Shown: piece by piece, positions 12,501-22,100 of the stretch
Numbering within the stretch: position 1 is the stretch's first letter
How the letters are laid out: the number at the start of each line of letters is the position of its first letter
Assembly (NCBI RefSeq): GCF_965363235.1
Contig: NC_134849.1
Span: forward strand, 14,968,863 to 15,032,862
Direction: 5' to 3'
DNA: 64,000 nucleotides
DNA from: Mytilus galloprovincialis
Lineage: Eukaryota > Mollusca > Bivalvia > Mytilida > Mytilidae
Program-made: the position numbers and the translations under genes
The notes under the pieces: model-generated
Told to the model about the DNA's origin: nothing
The model's input: the letters and a program-made list of their open reading frames with translations, nothing else
Databases searched by the model: none

Positions 12501-15500
12501 TTTTTGTCATCTGTGAGTTTTTCTCCATCAAAGTAGAGCCAAAAACGTTTCCATATATATCTCCTAAAATTATAAATTTCAATACTTAGTCACAAAATAG
12601 TTCAACTACATGAATAAATATTTATTACTTTCAGATAACTTATAACAGCGGAAAATATATTCAAATTCGAGATAATACAATTAACAGCAGCCAAAACTTG
12701 AATTATATATTACCCTGTAATTTCCATCAAAGTCAATACTAAAATCTTGAAGAAACTGTTAAATCTTGTAAAAAGTCAAAAGCAATAAATTACATAAACA
12801 ATGTAAGGTTTATGCAGTTTTTGATCACATTTCATCCCTGTTCATAAACCTCAGTTGTCTCCTATTTATGGGTCTTATTAAATTGATAAGTCTCCCTTAT
12901 GCAGTCTTCACGACGAGTTGCAGCCCAGGCAGCCCAGGCTGGTGAAATTGCTCTCTGGCCTGTAAAAATCATACCTACAGGCCAACAGAATCTAACTAAA
13001 AATTTTCAAAAATTGAGCTGCGGGCCTGTAGATTTAGCAGTTCAGCGTGAAGACTGCTTATGTGGGTAAACTGTCAATCTTTACATCAAATGTAAGTTGT
13101 ATCTCCTTTTTATAAGAGTTGATATTATTGGATAGATTTTTAATTTCAATGTTCCTTCATGAGAATAAAACTAATCTTAAAATTAGTAAATATTTCAAAG
13201 AATATCAAAATTATGTAGATGAATGAGACATATATATTTCAAGCATATTCTGTATGTGCCTGTCCCAAGTCAGGAGCTTTTAATACAGTAGTTGTCATGT
13301 GTTGATGTGTAACATATTTGTTTTTGTTCATTATTTTGTACATTAATTAAGCCTTAAAGGCATTAGTTTCAATTGTTTTACATTTGCCATCTAGTGGCCT
13401 TTTATGGATGACTATGTGGTATGGGCTTTGTTCATTGTAAACGCCGTAGGCTGACTTATAGTTGTTAATTTCTGTGTCATTTGGCCTCTTTTGAATAGTT
13501 GTCTCTTAGCAATCATACCACATCTTTTTTTATATATATATAAAAATCTTTAGAGTTATAGTCAGGTGGTCTTGTTTGCACATGGCAAGACTACTCCTAA
13601 TTTGAGTTTTTCATGGTAAACTTATAATTAACTGTACCAGCTCAAATGTAATTTTCCATTGGCTCTTTCTTGTTTAAGGTTGACATATCGCTTGATTGCA
13701 TGCTTCAAATCTAACACAGTTGCATTCTGGGTAACAACAATAGCTGAAAAAGAAAATTCAAATTATTGTAAGCACTGACATGACTGAACGGTGAGATTGA
13801 TTTAATGGTGCTTTGTAAACTTATAATTAAAATACACATTTTTTATTTAATAAAACACATATCTATAGAATATCAATGCATGTTTCTCTCTCTTTCTAAA
13901 ATTTTTACTTTTAACATATATCAAAAGGCCAAGGATAGTAACTCATGAACACATATTTTTATTAATTGAAATTCAATAATTTTTTTTTTTTGTATAAATA
14001 AATTGCCTCATAATGTTCATATTAACACATTATCATTATTTCAAATGGATTGAATACAATTCATTTTTTGGGATTAAGGAATACAGTTTCTTAAGTAATT
14101 TGCAACAAAACTGCTATAGTATTTTAATATCAACTCACGTAAAACTTCATCATCAGCTCTTCTGACATTGACGATCATTGCTTGTCCATATTCTAAGGCA
14201 ATGTAGGAATTTATTTCTTCTAATGTCACCTGTGGTGGCAGGTCATACAACAGTGGATCTGCCTGAAATAGCAACAAAGTTTATATATACATATTAGTAT
14301 AAAATGCAATAATGTTTTTGTTTTTGTTTTTTTAAGGGGGATGGGGTTGTTAGGTGGGAGATATTGGAACTACACTAATGACTAAACAATTATTTTATTT
14401 TCATATAATTCATTTAAACAATTAACTTAAAATACTGCTGTTAAATCAAATATTTAATGGAAGGCTACATGGTTACTTCATTTAAGTTTTTAAACTGTTA
14501 AAAGTTTAAACAGCCGATAATAATGTTTTGCAGAAATAATTGTCTTTTTACAGTCAGTCAGGGGTACTAATTGTACAAGTTATTTTTAATTACTTGAAGA
14601 AGTAAAAAAGAATATACACATTAAAGTAAATAAATAATGTTTGAATAATCTCCCCTTAATTTTCTCAAAAATTTACCTGTATAAGTAAATTTTTCTCACA
14701 ATCCCACAAAAGTCCTCAAGTTTTGAGATGTAAATTCATGCCTTTAATGATTTTTCCCAGGTTTGCTATTTTTTTTCTAATTAGAGTTCAATGTTCCATC
14801 TCATTAATTCAATAAAGAAACTGATTGGGCAAAGATCTTAAGTATTTGTGCAAGGCCTTTAAAAATTGCTCATTGGGGGCTTGTAAATGAGCAGTGTTCT
14901 GAAGATAACAGACAAATGGGATTTTCATTGTCCATGAAATTACACTTAAATGATTAGTAAAGACATCTGCAAAGGGCAGATAATTTAAAATTCTATTAGA
15001 GCAAAGAAATCATAAGAATTCAATAAAAGAAGATAGGATGACTTTTTTACTTCTACAAGTAAAAAAATCTGAATGTCTAAGGGACATAACTCAGCCAATT
15101 TTTTTTTTACTATACAAGTAAATTAAATTCACTTGTAAAAGTATCCTTACTACTAATTTACTTATATAAGTATATTAATATTACTTCTTAAATTAATTAA
15201 AAGTAACTTGTACAAGTAGTACCCCTGACTGACAGTATTAAATGAATTAAACTCCATGATATAGTCAAAATGGTTGAAAGTGGCCTAAAACAACAAAAAC
15301 CGAAAAATCAATCAATCCCATTGTTTCTGTACAAGTCCACAAAAAGTTAAAGCTGTGAATCTGAAAAATTATATTTTGACTTCTTTAAAAAACAAAGTTA
15401 AAAGTTACATAGAATCTGCTCACCCTTTGTATTGTTATTCCTCTAGGATATGAGGGCAATAAGAAGCAACACTAGTTTTATAGGCACACAAGTATAATTG

Positions 15501-18500
15501 TAAACAGTCACATCATCTTAGTGTACACGTCATCAGTATCAGTGCTTATCTATGGGGCGAATCATAAACATATATATATATCGTTACACCATTCTTGTAC
15601 AGCTGAGATCATTCCTAGTTTTTAGTGTGGTTCGTGTTCAATCTTTAGTTTTTTATGTTGTGTTTTATTTTGTGTACTGTTGTTTGTCTTTTCTTCGCCT
15701 TTCCTTTTTTCGCCATGGCATTGACAGTTTGAGTATCCCTTTGGTATGTCGCCATGGCATTGACAGTTTGAGTATCCCTTTGGTATGTCGCCATGGCATT
15801 GACAGTTTGAGTTTCCCTTTGGTATGTCGCCATGGCATTGACAGTTTGAGTATCCCTTTGGTATGTCGCCATGGCATTGACAGTTTGAGTATCCCTTTGG
15901 TATGTCGCCATGGCATTGACAGTTTGAGTATCCCTTTGGTATGTCGCCATGGCATTGACAGTTTGAGTATCCCTTTGGTATGTCGCCATGGCATTGACAG
16001 TTTGAGTATCCCTTTGGTATGTCGCCATGGCATTGACAGTTTGAGTATCCCTTTGGTATGTCGCCATGGCATTGACAGTTTGAGTATCCCTTTGGTATCT
16101 TTTGTCTCTCTTATTTCACAGTAAAAGATATTTTTTTGTACAATCAATGAAGACTTTATCGACTATACTGTACACTAACCTAAATGTATATACAGTGTAA
16201 TCTGCTTTATCTGATACTTGAGTATTCCAACATCCTGCTTTAACATGTTTAACCAACATATTTTTATGGTCTCAAAACATGCCTATCATTGTAGAAATAA
16301 TCTGAGTATTCAGACACTCTGCTTAATCAGATATTTTTTTCTGATCCCCCAGTGTGTCAGATAACACAGGTTACACTGTATATGTACCTTTTGGCTCTTT
16401 AAGTGTCCCCAAGGTTCCTACTTACAGTTATTATATCCGACAATGTACTCTGGACCTTGATCATAACTTCCTGATGACTAAGAACCAAATCCTCATTACA
16501 GTTCTCTTCTTCATCTTCTTCACCTTCTTTACATTCCACCTTATCTGTGATCTGATCAACAAGTCGGCTGTCAAGGTCATCACTATGGGTACTGTCTTTG
16601 TTTACATTTTGTGTGTGTACATTCGTGTCAGAAGATTTTGGTGTACTTTGATCAGCACTTAGGGACTTGACAACCTACAATTAAACAAGCATTCTGTGAG
16701 TATTGCATTGATTATTTGAGTGAATTTTCTAAGTCACAAGGACCATAACTCTGCACAAAATCATCAGTCCGGAACAAAATTCTAGATTTGTAACTTTTCA
16801 TGATAAAACAATGCTTTCTTTATGTTCTTTGTCCAAATAGTTATGACGTCTTTAAAAGCTATTTTATTTTTTGGATTTGACGCCTTACCAAAACACAGTA
16901 AGGTGTCAAAGCAACAACAAAAATAGTCTTTAAAGACGTCACGATTATTTGAACTATAAATGCTTTCTTTTTCTAAACTTTTCATATTGCCCTTGTATCA
17001 TGTGCATATCATCATGATCTTTTTCATATGTGTGTATGTATTTTGTTTCTTTGTTTCTTTGTACATGTAACTTATATACATGTAATACTGAATATAAATA
17101 AAGCTTTTGTAGGTCGTACATGTACTTAGATTGAGGGATTCAAATGAGTTAATTGGTACGACAGTGTTCTCCCCAGGACATGATACCAATAAGCAGTTGT
17201 CTGAGTTAGTAGTACAAGTCTGTGTTTAGTGGTAAGAGTTAAAATTGACATTGGTAAGAGTTTGCAATGGTACAGGGAGCGTAGCTACAATCAAACAACC
17301 CAAATTTCAACAGTCCAGTAGTCTGACAGTCCAATAGACCAACAATCTGACAGTCCGTAAATCCGACAGTCTGATGGTCCGACACACATGATGCCGTGCT
17401 GCAGCAAAGTATATGGATCTCGTCTTCATATAAGCTTATAAGCATACTGCTAAAACGTGAATTATATGTAATATACTATTCAATTCCTGTTCAACATGTC
17501 AATGTTGATAACCAGAATGTCTGTTGATACATGTGCATGTGCGTGCATGTAAAATATAATGTGGTTGAAAGTGATATGTCACATGTATTAGATGTGTGGC
17601 AGCCCTTCAGATATCTGAAGGGCTTTCGCCCCGAAACGACTACATCGGATTGGATTTGACATACACCATGTACACATGCATGACATGTAGAAGTAATCTG
17701 TAATTTCTCTTGTTCTTTAAAGATCAATAACTTTTAATGAAATAGGAAAAGTGTCATTATCTCAAATTTTCCACATGCAGTAACACTTTCAGAAGATGTT
17801 TCATATATATATATCAGATATATATAGTTCATGGAATGAAATCTTAATAAATTGTGTCACATCTTTTTTTCTGTCATCAAAATAATACGTTATCACTGCT
17901 CTTGTATTGCAATATAAATCGCTGTACTATCTATTCTTTTTCTGGTTTAATTGCAAAAACCTGATAAATGATAACACTTATATGTAAATTATAATTATGG
18001 ACTTTCTCGTTCTTCATAAACATGTAGATTATACCGTTTGTTTTCCTGTTTGAATAGTTTTACACTAGTAATTTTTTTGGGCCCTTTATAGCTTGCTGTT
18101 GGGTGTGACCCAAGGCTTCGTGTTGAAGACCATACCTTGACCTACAATGGTTTACTTTTATAAATTGTGACTTGGATGGAGAGTTGTCTCATTGGCACTC
18201 ATAACACATCTTCCTATATCTACTTAGCATTCCAAGTCATAGAATCGCGTAAAAAAGAACGGAATGAAGATGGGCAATGACGTGAAGACAGTACTTATTC
18301 ATACACAGCAGACAAAGCAGATACATTTGTACATGAGATAGTGGATATAAGACTGATGGCTGCAGTGTTGAAGGTTACAGGTTCAATTCTGACTCTGGGT
18401 GCGAGACATTTCATTCATCAGAAGGATGAATTTCATTATCCCTCTCCCATCTCTTTGGATTATAGGACTGTCTGATTATAGGTCTTACTCCATGGTACAA

Positions 18501-18973
18501 GTTTTCTATAAATTGCTGAAATTAATTGTACATTAAGGGGCTTAAATGGGGGTATCTGCACGGAAGAATGCGAAATAAAATTGCCATTTCACAATGAACG
18601 AACAATTAAAAATTTCTTGCACCTTGATCTTTTTACCGATTTCATGAAAAACTGTGAATAACAACCTTTTTGAAGATTGCATGGAAAATTGCAAAACATG
18701 TTGCACGAAAATATCCCTTTGGCTTTACCACCCTCTACATTGTATTGTTTACATGTAATCATGTATGAAATTATTGATTGACATTGTCATTATTGTATAA
18801 GAGAACGGTATAAATATTTTAATTACTTGAACATACATACATACACTTGGAGCTGCTACACCATTCAATACAGTAAAGCCAAGCAATTGTTCTCAAATTG
18901 CATATTAATGGTAGACATTTACCTTAACAAAGCACCTATCAAGTAAATCAGACTGGTCCATGGGCGCAGCCAT
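9540..18973 (-). CDS. SNRNP25: U11/U12 small nuclear ribonucleoprotein 25 kDa protein
   Basis: A protein of the U11/U12 di-snRNP, which recognises U12-type introns in the nucleus. Six coding exons on the minus strand join in phase: 18973-18923, 16674-16426, 14262-14139, 13743-13638, 12563-12489 and 9612-9540 (678 bp, 225 aa). All introns are GT-AG (gtaaat, gtaagt, gtgagt, gtacag, gtaagt). From residue 101 the protein follows human SNRNP25 closely: ADPLLYDLPPQVTLEEINSY, then ALEYGQAM, then the ubiquitin-like part with NATVLDLKHAIKRYVNLKQE, GEKLTDDKKLLKEYGIRNKE and EVTFVKRLKEK before the stop. Residues 1-100 (MAAPMDQSDLLDRCFVK plus an 83-codon acidic Ser/Asp/Glu-rich exon) are longer than the roughly 130-aa human protein, which starts just before this point. 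The start is the only upstream ATG in the first exon with in-phase splicing. It shares a promoter with POLR3K. None of its own introns looks U12-type. Confidence 0.93.
9724..9893. mobile_element. Foldback element, copy 1
   Basis: About 60-bp arms (GAGATAACTGTATTGTATTT at the left) pair with the right arm, including ACTACCGATGGACGTCC against GGAAGTCCATCGGTAGT. The centre reads GGCGACGC and ends ACGGGTATTTGCGAC. Lies in SNRNP25 intron 5. Its outer ends and loop match 19761-19915, but the middle of the arms does not. Confidence 0.8.
10490..10680 (+). repeat. Dispersed repeat, family R3
   Basis: Contains CTATGTTGTGTCATGTGTAC, GTTTGTCTGTTTGTCTTTTT, CCATATGGCGTTGTCAGTTT and CCCTCTGGTATCTTTCATCC. 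The same order occurs at 15610-16110, where the last part is expanded into a minisatellite, and in reverse at 32956-33135. Confidence 0.7.
11069..11217. mobile_element. Foldback element, GTCAACGCTTTTAC type
   Basis: Arms ATTGAATGCTTCTTTTTGTA and its complement bracket a second complementary pair (GTAAAAGCGTTGACCG / CGGTCAACGCTTTTAC) and a short central palindrome GAAGCGCTTCCGCGCTTC. Whole length about 149 bp; non-coding; in SNRNP25 intron 5. Confidence 0.8.
11233..11627 (+). repeat. Dispersed repeat, family R2, near full length
   Basis: About 395 bp, from ATGAGATGCAGTTTGATTG through TGCCAATGAGACAACTATCC, CTGACTATGGACAGGCACAT and GGTTAAACATGTTTG to GAACAAACTATAAAAATCAG. Collinear with 30279-30668. 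No open frame and no visible TIR. Confidence 0.8.
11765..12420. repeat. Dispersed repeat, family R4
   Basis: Starts with GTCAAACAGTTGGGGCAAAA and ends with CGTTGCTAATGATGACGTGA. Collinear with 7630-8370. Short open frames inside are composed of the repeat and are not genes. Confidence 0.55.
12895..13062. mobile_element. Foldback element, GCAGTCTTCACG type
   Basis: The ends are inverted copies of TTATGCAGTCTTCACG, with TTATAAGT outside on the left only. The inside is GC-rich (GCAGCCCAGGCAGCCCAGGC) with CTACAGGCC / GGCCTGTAG pairing. 168 bp, non-coding, in SNRNP25 intron 4. Confidence 0.65.
13256..13540 (-). repeat. Dispersed repeat, family R2 (reverse, diverged)
   Basis: Carries the reverse complement of several R2 blocks: GCCTGTCCCAAGTCAGGAGC, GGCCTTTTATGGATGACTAT and AGCAATCATACCACATCTTT. 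In SNRNP25 intron 4. Confidence 0.65.
14551..15235. mobile_element. TIR element, CAGTCAGTCAGGGGTACT ends
   Basis: 685 bp in SNRNP25 intron 2. The ends read CAGTCAGTCAGGGGTACTA and, inverted, TAGTACCCCTGACTGACAG, and the similarity continues inward through TTGTACAAGTTA for about 55 bp. TA flanks both sides (14549-14550, 15236-15237), as in Tc1/mariner-type insertion. No transposase frame, so non-autonomous. The inside repeats the ACAAGTAA motif. Confidence 0.75.
15610..16110 (+). repeat. Dispersed repeat, family R3, with expanded tail
   Basis: The left part (TTTTATGTTGTGTTTTATTT, TGTACTGTTGTTTGTCTTTT) matches 10540-10600. The right part is the 39-bp array. The last unit runs into GGTATCTTTTGTCTCTCTTA, the normal R3 end. 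Confidence 0.75.
15711..16098 (+). repeat. Minisatellite, 39 bp, nine units plus a partial tenth
   Basis: Units start every 39 bp from 15711 to 16062 with CGCCATGGCATTGACAGTTT and end CCCTTTGGTATGT. Only the third unit differs visibly (TTTCCC for TATCCC). Because 39 is a multiple of three, the array is open in several frames on both strands (190, 160 and 140 codons). These frames are repeat artefacts, not genes. Each unit is one copy of the R3 tail. Confidence 0.95.
16193..16378. mobile_element. MITE with CAGTGTAAYCTG ends, TA-flanked, copy 1
   Basis: 186 bp, starting CAGTGTAATCTG and ending CAGGTTACACTG, with TA on both sides. Same order of inner words (GAGTATTCCAACATCCTGCT, TGTAGAAATAATCTGA) as 29694-29887. 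Ends of this form with TA duplication are typical of Tc1/mariner-derived MITEs. In SNRNP25 intron 2, beside exon 2. Confidence 0.8.
16821..16960. mobile_element. Foldback element, GACGTCTTTAAA type
   Basis: Left arm ATAGTTATGACGTCTTTAAA with AGCTATTTT pairs with the right arm AAATAGTCTTTAAAGACGTC. The loop holds a second pair (GACGCCTTACC / GGTAAGGCGTC-like). The whole is bracketed by direct AATGCTTTCTTT. In SNRNP25 intron 1. Confidence 0.65.
17275..17395. repeat. Degenerate short tandem repeat (GACAGTCC-like)
   Basis: Irregular repeats of CTGACAGTCC / CCAATAGACC / CCGACAGTCTG over about 120 bp. No regular period and no function seen. Confidence 0.5.
18085..18225 (-). repeat. Dispersed repeat, family R2 (terminal part)
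   Basis: CTTGCTGTTGGGTGTGACCC, TTCGTGTTGAAGACC and GGAGAGTTGTCTCATTGGCA, as at 2405-2660. In SNRNP25 intron 1. Confidence 0.6.
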
Positions 18974-19177
18974 TTTGTAAAGTCATGTGACAGGATTGCT
19001 AATTTTTGTGTTTATTTAAATTACCTCAAACATTTTAATTATACGCAGCAAAAAATAAATAATTAAAATAATGAAATAACTTCTAAGAAAATTAAATTAA
19101 ATTTTTTTTATAGTGCTACGAACAAAATGAAAGTAGAAATGAGGTCGTTTCCGGTTTCACTTTGTTCTTTCACAACT
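18974..19177. promoter_or_regulatory. Bidirectional promoter, SNRNP25 / POLR3K
   Basis: 204 bp separate the two start codons. On the SNRNP25 side lies GTCATGTGAC (18982-18991), an E-box of the USF/TFE type. On the POLR3K side TTTCCGGTTT (about 19148-19157) contains a reversed CCGGAA, an ETS-family core common in housekeeping promoters. No TATA box stands at a useful position; the middle is AT-rich. In-frame ATGs at 19127 and 19139 precede the POLR3K start and could add 17 residues, but the family starts at MLLFCP. Confidence 0.7.
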
Positions 19178-22100
19178 ATGTTGCTGTTTTGCCCAACGTG
19201 TGCGAATATTCTGGTGGTTGAGGAAGGCCAGAACTGCTACAGATTCGCATGTAACACATGCCCTTATATACAAAATATTAACAGAAAGGTAACCATAAAA
19301 AGTTATAAGAAATATATCTCGGCTCATGATATAAATCTTTAGTTTAGTTAAAAAATCTTGGATATGTATAAAAATTATAGAACAAAAAAAGTTGTCTGTC
19401 TATGATTTTCTCTTTAAAAATAATAAGGTAATGACCGAGGACATGTAACTGTCATCTGAAAATACACCTTATCGCTAATCCCGGCTGACCCGGACGCTTG
19501 AACTTTTGACGCATACAACAATCACTTTTTCATTGTGGCGTCGGATGTTTTGTATTGTGTCGTCAAAATTTTACGGGAACCTGTGTGATATCCACTAATG
19601 GCGGACAAATAGCGATAAGGTGTATTGTCATGATAGTTGTGAGGTATAATGTAGCATATATAGTTATGTCCAACAATTTAAATTAAATGATTGGGGTCTC
19701 ACGGAATCCGGGTCTGTTCGTGGCCAATCACGTCGCACCCATTAACGTTCGTGCCCTTTAGGAGATAACTGTATTGTATTTTAAGCTCCGACGGCATCAA
19801 TTGGGGATTTGATGGTCGCAAATTAAGTTTACTGGCGACGCGTTAGACGGGTATTTGCGACCATCAAATCCCAAATTGATGCCGTCGGAGCTTAAAATAC
19901 AATATTGTTATCTCCATTCTAATGAAACTGAGAGAAAACAACGTTAAAACATATATTTAAAATCTGTCATATGCCGTCTGTGCTTGCGCGTACGTCCCAT
20001 AGCATCAATTGTCAATTGATGCCATGTAAGAAAGTGACGTTATCCAATCAAAATGAACGTTAAAAACGTTGTTGCATTAGAATTTACTTTCTCACCCTCC
20101 ACGTTCGCACCCAAAGTCGGTTCACACCCTACACGTTCGCGCACAATTTTCATTGGTATTATTTATATAATTTGGAATCAAGTTTTGGTAAGTGCATTGC
20201 TTTATATATATTTCATCTCCCTTTACACAATGGCTGTGCATTTTTCACGTGGCTGAAAACTGAATGATAATCCTGAATATATATGGTAGAGGGCGAGCAA
20301 ACACATACAATTAATAGACTTAAATACTTTTATAGCAGCCTACACACTTTTAAAGTCAAGATACAAGACAGTACGTGTACTTATCGAAACCATAAACTCT
20401 TGAACACGTTGTAAATTTGGATTTCCAAAATGGCGTCCTGGGACGGCAACGAAGTCTTAAAAAACATTAAAATTGACACGGATATGTCAAAGATAGATAC
20501 AGAATACCCATCTAATTGTTTACCAATAAAACTGAATAAGCGTACTGGTAAAGCAAAGAAATGTCAATTTGAGGCTATTGATGTAAATATGTACGAAGAA
20601 AGTGCCCATATGATTACATTTCACACCTCTGTAAATAGAATACAACCCTGGATAAAGGCTCTCAGCCTGCTTTACTTTGACAATATGGGTAATCAAAAAG
20701 ATAATGTAATAAAATGGTCAGATGTACCAGAAAGATGGTCTGACAGACATGATGTTGCTAACACCATATTAATAGAAATCAGAGATCCAAGTGAACATAT
20801 CTTGAAATATAATGTCACCTTTTTTGTAACAACAGGTACTATTAGAGTACAAGGAAGTAACTACCTCTCCTTTGTTGAAAAAGATTTCCCAATTCTGATT
20901 GAAATAATGAAGCTGTTAGATACATGTGAAAATGACGAGACCCCCTTGAAAACAATCGAAGGTCGTGAACCTAATGAAGTGGTCACACAGCAAACAATAA
21001 ATGATCAAGTAATGACGGTTTCAGAAAAACAAACCAAGACTGATGCTAACAATATAAATGAAGAAAAATCTGAAGTTTCACAAAACCTAAAACCAACCAA
21101 CCCAAAAATTGATAATAATAACAATGCAGCAGATACCCCTTCACAAACTGAAGTCAATTTGTCTCGTCTTCAACAATGCTTCCTTGACACTATATGCAAA
21201 CTTCAAATTAGTCAGGAAAAAGACACTACAACTATAGTAGAAGCTGTTAATGAGTGCAAAATACTTCTTTTGCAAGGTCAGTCTCAACTTGACCAAAAGA
21301 GCACTGATAAGGATACTCTGCCTAAAGAATTACAATCAGTACAACAAAAAATCAAAACATTACAAGAAGAAAAAGATTCTCTGAAGTCACAACTACAAAT
21401 TGAAAAGGGGAATGTTACGCTTCTAAAATGTCAGTATGACGATTTGAATATTCATAGTAGAAATCTGCTAGTAGAGACTAGAAAGGAATTAGAAAAACTT
21501 GTCTCATCAACAAACTCCGAGCTTGACTTTAATGCAAATAGGCTTATTATAAAAAACCAAGAACTACAAACACTTCATGAATCTGAGCACAATTTAAGGT
21601 TACAGTTGGATAAAGCGATGGATGAAATACTCAACCTGAAAAGTCAAATTTCATCATCAATGGATATTTCTGGTCAACACGCTGGAACTGCAACATCCAA
21701 GTCACAACACCAGACTAAAGAACAAGTTGACCAACAACCAATTTGGAAACCTAGTGTCCTTCTAATAGGAACGTCAAATATTCGTGGGATCAATGAAAGT
21801 AAATTATCGCCAAGTATAGATGCTATTAAGGAAATATGCTTTACTCTGGATAAAACAAATGAATATATCCTTGGTTATAATCCTCAAACTCCACCAGCTG
21901 TTGTTGTTTTACACATACTTACCAACGATCTAAAGACAAAAACCCCACAGAATTGTGCATGTGAGCTGTTTGCACTTATATCCACTATTCAAGAGAAATG
22001 GTGTGAAGTTAAATGTATAATATCACTTGCTACACCAAGAAAGGATGACATGATGCACCACACTAATGGGCAGATTGTTAATGCTCTCATCAAACAGAAT

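Noticed and set aside
15552-16147. Open frames of 190 (plus), 160 and 140 (minus) codons
   Set aside because: They are made of the 39-bp minisatellite, whose length keeps all frames open. No domain and no codon bias.
18336-18410. tRNA-like words (GGTTCAATTCT resembling a B box)
   Set aside because: A-box spacing is wrong and no cloverleaf forms. At most a decayed SINE fragment.
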